From positions 744,001 through 808,000 of the forward strand of contig NZ_LANS01000001.1 of assembly GCF_000964685.1 (NCBI RefSeq): a stretch of DNA of 64,000 nucleotides, given 5' to 3'. Made by a program: the position numbers and the translations under genes. Of this stretch, positions 37,614 through 45,304 are shown piece after piece (within the stretch, counting starts at the first letter, position 1; the number at the start of each line of letters is the position of its first letter). The DNA is from Anaplasma phagocytophilum str. Webster. Its GTDB lineage: Bacteria; Pseudomonadota; Alphaproteobacteria; Rickettsiales; Anaplasmataceae. A model generated the notes under the pieces. The model was not told the origin of the DNA. It did no database searches and was given only the letters and a program-made list of their open reading frames with translations.

Positions 37614-37973
37614 ATGGCAAAAATTGTAAGATTTTTTACGAGCACAGCAGGTATGTTTCTATTACTACTGTTATGTAGTCAAGGTGTTGCTGCAGGTGCA
37701 TCAGCAAATGACGAACATAAAAAAGAAGAGACATCCAAGGTAATCTGTAATGTAGTGTTGTTTGCACAGAAACTGGGTCTACCGATAATGACTGGTGTTA
37801 TTTTAGGCTCCAGTGTAATGGCAATCTTTGGACGTCTTGCATGGCCTGCTATAGCTATGTTGATAGTGTTCACGGCGATATTCTTTGGATCTAGTAAGAT
37901 CATAGGTAAGTTTGCTAAAGGAGTTGGGGAGTTAAACGCTAATGACTTCGATTGCAAAACAGTAACTGGCTAG
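37614..37973 (+). CDS. virB2: VirB2 type IV secretion pilin
   Basis: 119 residues, identical to the copy at 36391 through the signal peptide, variable N-segment (SANDEHKKEE) and core. It differs at IIGKFAKGVGELNANDFDCK and the tail TVTG. Its spacer is the most diverged of the array although the gene is nearly identical, which suggests gene conversion of the coding region. Confidence 0.92.
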   Translation: MAKIVRFFTSTAGMFLLLLLCSQGVAAGASANDEHKKEETSKVICNVVLFAQKLGLPIMTGVILGSSVMAIFGRLAWPAIAMLIVFTAIFFGSSKIIGKFAKGVGELNANDFDCKTVTG

Positions 37974-38007
37974 TAGTAAGCTAAGTTGCAGTATTATTCC
38001 TAAGCAT

Positions 38008-38049
38008 CACGCCGCGAGTAGCAGACGAAAAGTTGCTACTCACGGCGTG
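38008..38049 (+). terminator. Terminator-like hairpin after virB2
   Basis: Arms CACGCCGCGAGTAGCA (38008-38023) and TGCTACTCACGGCGTG (38034-38049), a 16-bp stem with one mismatch and a 10-nt loop, followed by taaaaataaat. Confidence 0.7.
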
Positions 38050-38423
38050 TAAAAATAAATTGCAGAAGAAGCAAGGGTGACATCTTATTACAGATGTACA
38101 TATTTAAGGTACTAATATGAATTACAACAGTTGAAAACACTCTGCATAGTAATTATGCGCATTAAAGTGCTTTGGGTTCTTTCAGAAGCATGTACAAAAA
38201 TGTTCAAACTAGGAACTTACGTTCATTCAAGAAATACATATTATAAGAGACCCTGGCTAAGACCAGAGACCAACTTCAGCATAAAAGATGGTGGAAGTTG
38301 TTGAGATTCGGGTTGTTACTTCTAGTTCTGCCAAAGAAAATGATGTTTATGTTTAGGTATACGTGAATATACTACTACTCCTAGTATGCAGAGAGTTGTG
38401 TATAAATTCGTTGCGTATATAAG

Positions 38424-38663
38424 TTGCAAGGACATAGATACATACCTCAAGGATCACAGGACAATTTCGAGGAGAGTATAAACAACGGTGGGTTTAACTT
38501 CCGCACTGAAAAGATGTTACTAATGTACGTAGTGATATTAGACATTTTTCAGTATTTTACCCGATATACTAAAGATAATCATTCCGTAAAAGGATTGGAA
38601 TATCCGCATATTATGGGTATACAGCTAAAATACAATCAATATTACGATATTTACATAGGATAA
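38424..38663 (+). CDS. Small conserved spacer ORF, unit 3
   Basis: 79 codons, the same as unit 1 except for the last residue. It shares the one-base deletion relative to units 2 and 4. Unrecognised, probably a relic or a very small protein. Confidence 0.25.
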   Translation: MQGHRYIPQGSQDNFEESINNGGFNFRTEKMLLMYVVILDIFQYFTRYTKDNHSVKGLEYPHIMGIQLKYNQYYDIYIG

Positions 38664-38847
38664 CACTGATTTATCATAAATTAACTAATTATCGAATAAT
38701 ATGCATAACATGTAGGTTGCTCATTGAGTACACAGCATGGTAGTCATGGTGTATAAGTAGTAGAAGAAAACCACGGTTACTAGGGTCTAAGGGATGTTCT
38801 GCTGTGTAGGACTCAGTGCAGTAGCTGTTCTCCAGTAGAGGTTAACT

Positions 38848-39207
38848 ATGGCAAAAATTGTAAGATTTTTTACGAGCACAGCAGGTATGTTTCTATTACT
38901 ACTGTTATGTAGTCAAGGTGTTGCTGCGGATACAGCAACAAATGAAGAACATAAAAAAGAAGAGACATCCAAGGTAATCTGTAATGTAGTGTTGTTTGCA
39001 CAGAAACTGGGTCTACCGATAATGACGGGTGTTATTTTAGGCTCCAGTGTAATGGCAATCTTTGGACGTCTTGCATGGCCTGCTATAGCTATGTTGATAG
39101 TGTTCACGGCGATATTCTTTGGGTCCAGTAAGATCATAGGTAAGTTTGCCAATGGTGTCGGGGACCTAAAAGCGACAGAATTTGATTGTAAGGAGGTTAC
39201 GAAGTAA
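38848..39207 (+). CDS. virB2: VirB2 type IV secretion pilin
   Basis: 119 residues. Same signal peptide and core as its neighbours, but the segment after the cleavage site is different (DTATNEEHKKEE), as is the tail (NGVGDLKATEFDCKEVTK). This copy shows that the variable positions are just after the signal peptide and at the C-terminus. Confidence 0.92.
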   Translation: MAKIVRFFTSTAGMFLLLLLCSQGVAADTATNEEHKKEETSKVICNVVLFAQKLGLPIMTGVILGSSVMAIFGRLAWPAIAMLIVFTAIFFGSSKIIGKFANGVGDLKATEFDCKEVTK

Positions 39208-39240
39208 TAATTTACTCGTCAGTATTATTCACGAACGCAA

Positions 39241-39286
39241 AACACGCCGCAAGTTGCAAGATTAAAAATTGCTACTCACGGCGTGT
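39241..39286 (+). terminator. Terminator-like hairpin after virB2
   Basis: Arms AACACGCCGCAAGTTGCAA (39241-39259) and TTGCTACTCACGGCGTGT (39269-39286) with minor mismatches, followed by aaaaataaat. Confidence 0.7.
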
Positions 39287-39622
39287 AAAAATAAATTGCA
39301 GAAGAAGCAAGGGTGACATCTTATTACAGATGTACATATTTAAGGTACTAATATGAATTACAACAGTTGAAAACACTCTGCATAGTAATTATGCGCATTA
39401 AAGTGCTTTGGGTTCTTTCAGAAGCATGTACAAAAATGTTCAAACTAGGAACTTACGTTCATTCAAGAAATACATATTATAAGAGACCCTGGCTAAGACC
39501 AGAGACCAACTTCAGCATAAAAGATGGTGGAAGTTGTTGAGATTAGGGTTATTTCTGCCAAAGAAAATGATGTTTATGGTTAGGTATACGAATATGCTAC
39601 TACTCTTAGTATAGAGAGAGTC

Positions 39623-39889
39623 ATGTATAAATTCGTTGCGTATATAAGTTGCAAGGACATAGACACATACCTCAAGGATCACAAGTACAATTTCGAGGAG
39701 AGTATAAACAACGGTGGGTTTAACTTCCGCACTGAAAAGATGTTACTAATGTACGTAGTGATATTAGACATTTTTCAGTATTTTACCCGATATACTAAAG
39801 ATAATCATTCCGTAAAAGGATTGGAATATCCGCATATTATGGGTATACAGCTAAAATACAATCAATATTACGATATTTACATAGGATAA
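39623..39889 (+). CDS. Small conserved spacer ORF, unit 4 (longest)
   Basis: 88 codons from ATG. It begins YKFVAYISCKDIDTYLKDHK and continues into NFEESINNGGFNF and a hydrophobic stretch (KMLLMYVVILDIFQYF), ending YDIYIG. This is the fullest version of the spacer ORF. No RBS or family recognised. Confidence 0.3.
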   Translation: MYKFVAYISCKDIDTYLKDHKYNFEESINNGGFNFRTEKMLLMYVVILDIFQYFTRYTKDNHSVKGLEYPHIMGIQLKYNQYYDIYIG

Positions 39890-40073
39890 CACTGATTTAT
39901 CATAAATTAACTAATTATCGAATAATATGCATAACATGTAGGTTGCTCATTGAGTACACAGCATGGTAGTCATGGTGTATAAGTAGTAGAAGAAAACCAC
40001 GGTTACTAGGGTCTAAGGGATGTTCTGCTGTGTAGGACTCAGTGCAGTAGCTGTTCTCCAGTAGAGGTTAACT

Positions 40074-40448
40074 ATGGCAAAAATTGTAAGATTTTTTACG
40101 AGCACAGTGGGCATGTTTTTATTACTACTATTATGCAGTCACGGTATTGCTAGTGCTGCAGCAGCAGGTACAGATCATAACGGAGTAACAGCCAAGGTAA
40201 TCTGTAATGTAGTGTTGTTTGTGCAGAAATTGGGTCTACCGATAATGACGGGAGTAATTTTAGGATCCAGTGTAATGGCAATCTTCGGACGTCTTGCATG
40301 GCCTGCTATAGCTATGTTGATAGTATTCACGGCGATATTCTTTGGGTCCAGTAAGATCATAGGTAAGTTTGCTAAAGGAATTGGGGAATTGGACGCAGAC
40401 AACTTCGATTGTAGCAAAGTGCAGGCTGAAGAATCAAGCTCTGTTTAA
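40074..40448 (+). CDS. virB2: VirB2 type IV secretion pilin
   Basis: 124 residues. Signal peptide as in neighbours (MAKIVRFFTSTVGMFLLLLL), a distinct variable segment (AAAAGTDHNG), core TAKVICNVVLFVQKLGLPIM onward, and a longer tail (DADNFDCSKVQAEESSSV). The next virB2 starts 20 bp after the stop, with its own gaggt RBS, so the two form a tandem operon. Confidence 0.92.
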   Translation: MAKIVRFFTSTVGMFLLLLLCSHGIASAAAAGTDHNGVTAKVICNVVLFVQKLGLPIMTGVILGSSVMAIFGRLAWPAIAMLIVFTAIFFGSSKIIGKFAKGIGELDADNFDCSKVQAEESSSV

Positions 40449-40467
40449 TCATAAATAGAGGTTAACT

Positions 40468-40827
40468 ATGGCAAAAGTTGTAAGATTTTTTACAAGCACA
40501 GTGGGCATGTTTTTATTACTACTATTATGCAGTCACGGTATTGCTAGTGCTGCAGCAGCAGGTACAGATCATAACGGAGTAACAGCCAAGGTAATCTGTA
40601 ATGTAGTGTTGTTTGTGCAGAAATTGGGTCTACCGATAATGACTGGTGTTATTTTAGGCTCCAGTGTAATGGCAATCTTTGGACGTCTTGCATGGCCTGC
40701 TATAGCTATGTTGATAGTGTTCACGGCGATATTCTTTGGGTCTAGCAAGATCATAGGTAAGTTTGCTCAAGGAGTTGGAGAATGGGAGGCAGAGAAATTC
40801 GATTGCAAGGACATAAAAGCCGGGTAA
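40468..40827 (+). CDS. virB2: VirB2 type IV secretion pilin
   Basis: 119 residues, nearly identical to the preceding copy up to the end of the core, with a different tail (QGVGEWEAEKFDCKDIKAG). It lacks the spacer ORF unit upstream, so it arose by duplication of the gene alone. A hairpin follows at 40870-40901. Confidence 0.92.
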   Translation: MAKVVRFFTSTVGMFLLLLLCSHGIASAAAAGTDHNGVTAKVICNVVLFVQKLGLPIMTGVILGSSVMAIFGRLAWPAIAMLIVFTAIFFGSSKIIGKFAQGVGEWEAEKFDCKDIKAG

Positions 40828-40869
40828 TTAGACTTATTTCAGCATCATTCATAGAAACACTAAAACACT

Positions 40870-40901
40870 CCGCAGATATAAGTACTCCATCATATCTGCG
40901 G
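40870..40901 (+). terminator. Hairpin after virB2 pair
   Basis: Perfect 10-bp arms CCGCAGATAT (40870-40879) and ATATCTGCGG (40892-40901), unlike the CACGCCGC hairpins after the three earlier units. Confidence 0.6.
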
Positions 40902-41166
40902 TAGGATTACTACAATGCATTTTTCATAGAGACGCAATTGCAAAAACAGAATGAAAATTTTTTCATTTATGTTTGTATCTCAGTTAATTATAAACCCAGA
41001 CATAGGTAATAACCTAATTTTTTCCATATTTTCGGACAAACTTGCACGCATTCTGTGCGGTACAGGGACCTTATAGTTAAAAATATAAGAAACATAATTT
41101 ATTAGATGAGCGAAGTAGATTATTATATAAAGATATGTAAATAAATTTTTAAGAAAGGTCTCTGAA

Positions 41167-41538
41167 ATGTTTACGAATATATTACGTAGCTGTGTAATAA
41201 GTATTATTTTTTTTATATTTTTAATATTACCAGCTGTTTCCGTAAGTGCTGCGCCTGTCGCGCATGCTGCGGGGGATGGAGAAGTGATTTCTAAGGTGAT
41301 ATGTAATGTTGTAGTTTTTGTGCAAAGGTTGGGATTGCCCATAATGACAGGAGTAATACTAGGCTCCAGTATTATGGCGGTGTTTGGTCGATTGGCATGG
41401 CCAGCAATAGTTATGTTAGTTGTATTTACTGCTATATTTTTTGGTGCTGGCAAGCTGATATCTAAATTTGCCGGGGGTATTTCAGAGCTAGGTGCAGAAG
41501 ACTTTGATTGTCGTGTATTAGCTGGGAAGAATATCTAG
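41167..41538 (+). CDS. virB2: VirB2 pilin upstream of virB4
   Basis: 123 residues with a different signal peptide (CVISIIFFIFLILPAVSVSA). The core is ISKVICNVVVFVQRLGLPIM, then TGVILGSSIMAVFGRLAW and AIVMLVVFTAIFFGAGK, and the tail GAEDFDCRVLAGKNI. Closest in core to the copy at 31647. An aagaaagg RBS precedes the ATG. It may be transcribed with virB4, which begins about 140 bp later. Confidence 0.92.
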   Translation: MFTNILRSCVISIIFFIFLILPAVSVSAAPVAHAAGDGEVISKVICNVVVFVQRLGLPIMTGVILGSSIMAVFGRLAWPAIVMLVVFTAIFFGAGKLISKFAGGISELGAEDFDCRVLAGKNI

Positions 41539-41679
41539 AGGTGGCTTTTTGTTTAGGTAATAATGTTTTGCTTGCTGATACGCGTCGCGAGTCCGTACTC
41601 TGAGTTCACAGAATGTTAAGTGTGAGAATGTACTAGTACTTTCTATCGATGCGGAGTTGCATGAATTTTTACAGGGGCT

Positions 41680-44079
41680 TTGCCAGTGTCTTTTGTGGAT
41701 AATTTGGTCTTGAGATTCAGATCTAAAAGAGGAGATAATTGCTCTGTGGAAGCGGAAAAGAGTGGTGGTGCTGAGAGGGCTAAATCCTCTTATGCGGAGT
41801 ATGTTACTCCGGCCTGCCACTATGATGATAATACGCTTCTGAATAAGGGTGGGGAGCTTGTCCAGATCATAGAGGTTGTGGATAGTGCGTGTGCTGATGG
41901 TGTGCAGTCTCTTAGAGATGGAATAAGAAAATGCATTTCCAGTGTTAAGGATCCTGATGTTGCATTTTGGGTGTACACAGTACGTGAGAAGAAGAAGTTT
42001 GATCTAGAATGGAGAAGCACTGGGGATTTTTCGGATACTCTGCACGATGTGTATAAGTCTTACATTGATGAGAAGTATGAGACTTATGACAATAAAGTAT
42101 ACGTAGCTGTGGTAGTGAAGCATCTAGCAGAAGGTCTAGATGGTATGGTAAATGCATTGTTGTTTAGCCGAGTGATGAGCAAGCACAAGAGTTATTTGGC
42201 GAAGCGTGCATCATACCTGACAACAGTGACAGATAAAATAATGGGGGACTTATCGGATTTTTCTACTAAGAAGCTTGGACTTATAGATTGTGGAGATGGA
42301 CGATGGAGGTCGGAGTTACTGGAGTTTCTTAGCTATCTGGTAACATTCAGACACAGGGAGTGCTATCTGGAGACATGCGATAACGCGCATACTGTTTCCG
42401 CGGGTTGTGACCTGCACATGGGTTTTAATGCTTTTAAAGTGATAGACAACGAGAAAGTTAGGTATGGTGCAATACTAGGGGTCAAGGTTCATGCTAGTGA
42501 GAATTTAGATGCCGTGGACGCGTGTTTGCAGCAGGAATGTGAGTTCATAATTGTTGAAATAATAAAGTTTACAGAGGGTAGGGAGCTAAAGAAGCTGTAT
42601 GGTAGGCAGGCAGCATTGCTTGAGATTAGTGGAGATGAAGATTTGGCAAAGCTAGGGCATTTGCCTACCATCATGCAGCTTGAAGACAGTGCGTATGGAG
42701 ACTGCTGTGAAAGACAGGTAAATTGTGTTGTAATAGCAGATGGTCTGCGGTCATTAAGGAGTGGAATCAACGGAATGGTTTCGGCGTTTTCTACGATAGG
42801 GGCGCTGGCAGTGAGGTTGGACTTAGCTATGGAGGACAGCTTTTGGGCGTTGATGCCTGGGAACTTCCGGTATGTTATTTACATGAAAGCTGCGTTGATG
42901 AAGAAGGCTTGTACTTTTATTGTTTTGCACAGTTATCTATCTTTTTCCGCTAGCAGTACTAAGTGGCCTGATTCTATTACTGTCTTTTTCTCTAATCGTG
43001 GGTTGCCGTACTTCTTTAATTTTCAGTGCACAGGTAAAGGGCATACGGTGTGTTTAGGGCCGCATGACTCGTCTATGACCACGCTCTCTAATTTCTTACT
43101 TTCTGAGGCAAGACGGTTGCAGATCAGGTCTGTTGTTTTTGACTATAGTGGAAAGTCGATAATATACGCAAATGCAATTGGAGGTAGCTATCACCGGATA
43201 GATGATAGGCCAGAGTATGTGAGTGCTACGTTTAATCCATTCAATGTTGAAGATACAGCAGTAAATCGTGATATAGCTGCGGGAGTATTGTACAGGATGG
43301 CTAGGCCCACAGCTGATACTTGTGATGCAGTAAGGCAGGCAGTATTGGGGGTAGTGGATGCGATCTTTGCGATCCCGATGCAAGAACGCACTAAAGAGAA
43401 AATTGGTGAGTGCGTTAAAGTTTTGGGTGGGGGAATAAACAGTTGGTTTGGCAGTGGAAGATTTGCACATTTACTGACGGATTCTACGAGCATACAGTGG
43501 CATGCGGAGTTTTTGGGCATCAACGCTGCTATGCTTGTCAGTAAGACGGAATGTCTATCGGTGGTGCTATACTATATAGTACGCAGTATGGAAAATCATC
43601 TCGACGGTAAGCCACTGATTTTGGTGATGTATGAGGCTTGGCTTCTTGACTTTGTATTTGAGACGGAGCGTGAGTTTGATAATTGGGTCAACGGTCTTAG
43701 CAAGCTTAATGTTGTGGTAGTTTTCGCTTCTGAAAATATTAAAGCGATATCTTCTAGCAGGGTTATTAAGTACGTCAGTAAGCATGCTGATACAAGGATA
43801 TTTATGCCAAACTTCATGATGGGTAGCAAACAGCATGGACGTATGTTTGGCCTCACACAAGAGGAGCAGGACGTTATGTTGCAGATTTCACAGGCTGAAG
43901 GGCATTTCTTTTTAAAGCAAGGGAATGCATCGGTGGTATTATCTTTGAAGTTGCCAACACGAGAGAGCCGTATTCTAACAGCAAATAGGACCAGCATACG
44001 GATGATGTATGAGGCTATTGCGGAAAAGGGTAAGGATTGGATAGAGGCTTTTCATGATAAATGTGATGCTGCTAAGTAA
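41680..44079 (+). CDS. virB4: VirB4 paralog with degenerate nucleotide-binding motifs
   Basis: Type IV secretion VirB4 family, 799 residues, normal length. The family is recognised from IIEVVDSA near the N-terminus, HLPTIMQLEDSAYG mid-protein, and the C-terminal order of P-loop region, FDYSGKSIIYANAIGGSYHR, ATFNPFN and MYEAWLLDF. The Walker A site reads GPHDSSMT (460-467) where active VirB4 has GPTGSGKT. Walker B reads LVMYEAW, without the DE pair. It is probably not an ATPase. The TTG at 41680 is the longest start, but GTG at 41686 is better spaced from AGGGG at 41673. It lies after virB2 and before a large secreted protein. Confidence 0.9.
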   Translation: MPVSFVDNLVLRFRSKRGDNCSVEAEKSGGAERAKSSYAEYVTPACHYDDNTLLNKGGELVQIIEVVDSACADGVQSLRDGIRKCISSVKDPDVAFWVYTVREKKKFDLEWRSTGDFSDTLHDVYKSYIDEKYETYDNKVYVAVVVKHLAEGLDGMVNALLFSRVMSKHKSYLAKRASYLTTVTDKIMGDLSDFSTKKLGLIDCGDGRWRSELLEFLSYLVTFRHRECYLETCDNAHTVSAGCDLHMGFNAFKVIDNEKVRYGAILGVKVHASENLDAVDACLQQECEFIIVEIIKFTEGRELKKLYGRQAALLEISGDEDLAKLGHLPTIMQLEDSAYGDCCERQVNCVVIADGLRSLRSGINGMVSAFSTIGALAVRLDLAMEDSFWALMPGNFRYVIYMKAALMKKACTFIVLHSYLSFSASSTKWPDSITVFFSNRGLPYFFNFQCTGKGHTVCLGPHDSSMTTLSNFLLSEARRLQIRSVVFDYSGKSIIYANAIGGSYHRIDDRPEYVSATFNPFNVEDTAVNRDIAAGVLYRMARPTADTCDAVRQAVLGVVDAIFAIPMQERTKEKIGECVKVLGGGINSWFGSGRFAHLLTDSTSIQWHAEFLGINAAMLVSKTECLSVVLYYIVRSMENHLDGKPLILVMYEAWLLDFVFETEREFDNWVNGLSKLNVVVVFASENIKAISSSRVIKYVSKHADTRIFMPNFMMGSKQHGRMFGLTQEEQDVMLQISQAEGHFFLKQGNASVVLSLKLPTRESRILTANRTSIRMMYEAIAEKGKDWIEAFHDKCDAAK

Positions 44080-44139
44080 GTTGGTGGTAATGCTGTGAGA
44101 AATATATCTGCGCGTATGCAAGGAAGCATATGTAGTGAT

Positions 44140-44310
44140 TATTTGTCTTGAGGTGTTTGTAGCTGCTTCGTTATTAGCTAAGACTATTGAAGGGGTGAAG
44201 TTGTTGAGATTAGGGCGGTTTCTTCTACTTCGGTTATGATCAATTTCTGTGATGGTTTGAACTTTGGGTATGCTGGTTATTTTGAGGTGTTGGGAAGTTA
44301 TACCGCAAGA
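44140..44310 (+). pseudogene. p44/msp2 3'-flank remnant
   Basis: Contains the conserved string for LAKTIEG with a frame shift into the [10 protein letters not shown] region. It then has the tail (SVMI, FGYAGYFEVLGSYT) also found after other p44 fragments near 51000 (-), 5230 (-) and 13800 (+). No hypervariable region remains. Confidence 0.65.
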
Positions 44311-44479
44311 ACATAACTTAAATACTCCATTGTAAGGATATCCTTCTGTTTCTGAGACACTGGTAAGTATGCCCATTACCTATGAATCTCTATGTAGATG
44401 TAATAAGAGCATACACAGTAACTCTTATCATTAAAAACAAGACCAATGGTATAAGGGATAGAAGAAGAGTATTATTAGA

Positions 44480-44974
44480 GAGGATGAAACAGTATATCTA
44501 CTAGCTAAGGAGTTAGCTTATGATGTTGTTACTGGGCAGACTGATAACCTTGCTGCTGCTCTTGCTAAGACCTCTGGTAAAGATATTGTTCAGTTTGCCA
44601 ATGCTGTGAAAATTTCTAGCTCTGCCATCGATGGGAAGGTTTGTACTGGTACTCATGCAAAAGATGCAAGAGATAGCAGTGGTAGCCCCGCATCATATAA
44701 GGAAGAGCCTAGCAGCGGAAACAATGATACAGCGCAGTGTAGTGGTTTTAGTTCAAAGCAGGAGGATCATCCATTTAGCGAGTTTGCTAGGGTGCTGGGG
44801 CTACGAGAGGGAAAGAATTGGCCTACTGGAAGATATTATGAAAGCGGTGTTAAGGATGGTGCTCCTAATAGCAATGCCAAAGCTGTAGCGACAGACCTAA
44901 CAAAGCTAACCACCGAAGAAAAAACCATAGTGGCTGGGTTACTAGCTAAAACTATTGAAGGGGGTGATAATTAA
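44480..44974 (+). pseudogene. p44: p44/msp2 silent donor fragment
   Basis: Begins at a shortened 5' flank ([15 protein letters not shown]) with no start codon. Its hypervariable region has [11 protein letters not shown] and AQCSGFSS, and it ends soon after [19 protein letters not shown]. The cysteine pattern (CTGTHA, QCSGF) groups it with the p44 at 13921 (CSGSHA, QCSGF). Confidence 0.83.
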
Positions 44975-45304
44975 TGTATTAAGCGTGTGCAAAGGAGACG
45001 TTATTATCGCTGTTTTGCTGGTATTCTGATGCGAGGGCTCTTAGACAATTAAGCTCATGACCTAATCGAAGTGTTTCACTCAAAGCTGAAGATAGTGGTT
45101 TGCTATATTATACATTATATCTGAGATTGCAGTGTGAAGGGTATCGCACTCATATAACGAATTGTAGCATACAAAAGCATTTTCCCCGCTCGTAGCTTCC
45201 ATAGCAGTTGTTACGCATGATACAACTTTATTGTTGATGTAACATAAGTATTCTCTCGTGTGGATAGTTACCCATTAGCAAATTTTTAATTATGCTGATG
45301 TACC
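44975..45304. other. Upstream region of the large virB-linked gene
   Basis: 330 bp without a gene; AT-rich and presumably holding the promoter of the downstream gene. No clear motif assigned. Confidence 0.4.

Larger units (their letters stand above)
35731..40073 (+). repeat. Tandem repeat of about 1.23 kb (spacer plus virB2)
   Basis: Four successive units, each with an msp2-like remnant, a small conserved ORF, a leader (tgttctccagtagaggttaact) and a virB2 gene. virB2 ATGs at 36391, 37614, 38848 and 40074 are spaced 1223, 1234 and 1226 bp. Units 1, 3 and 4 are nearly identical in the spacer (from atgtacaaaaatgttcaaac at about 35732, 38192 and 39426), while unit 2 is more diverged. Confidence 0.88.

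Noticed and set aside
35731-40073. CRISPR-like regular repeats
   Set aside because: The periodicity is about 1.23 kb and each unit contains a virB2 gene; there are no short direct repeats with unique spacers.
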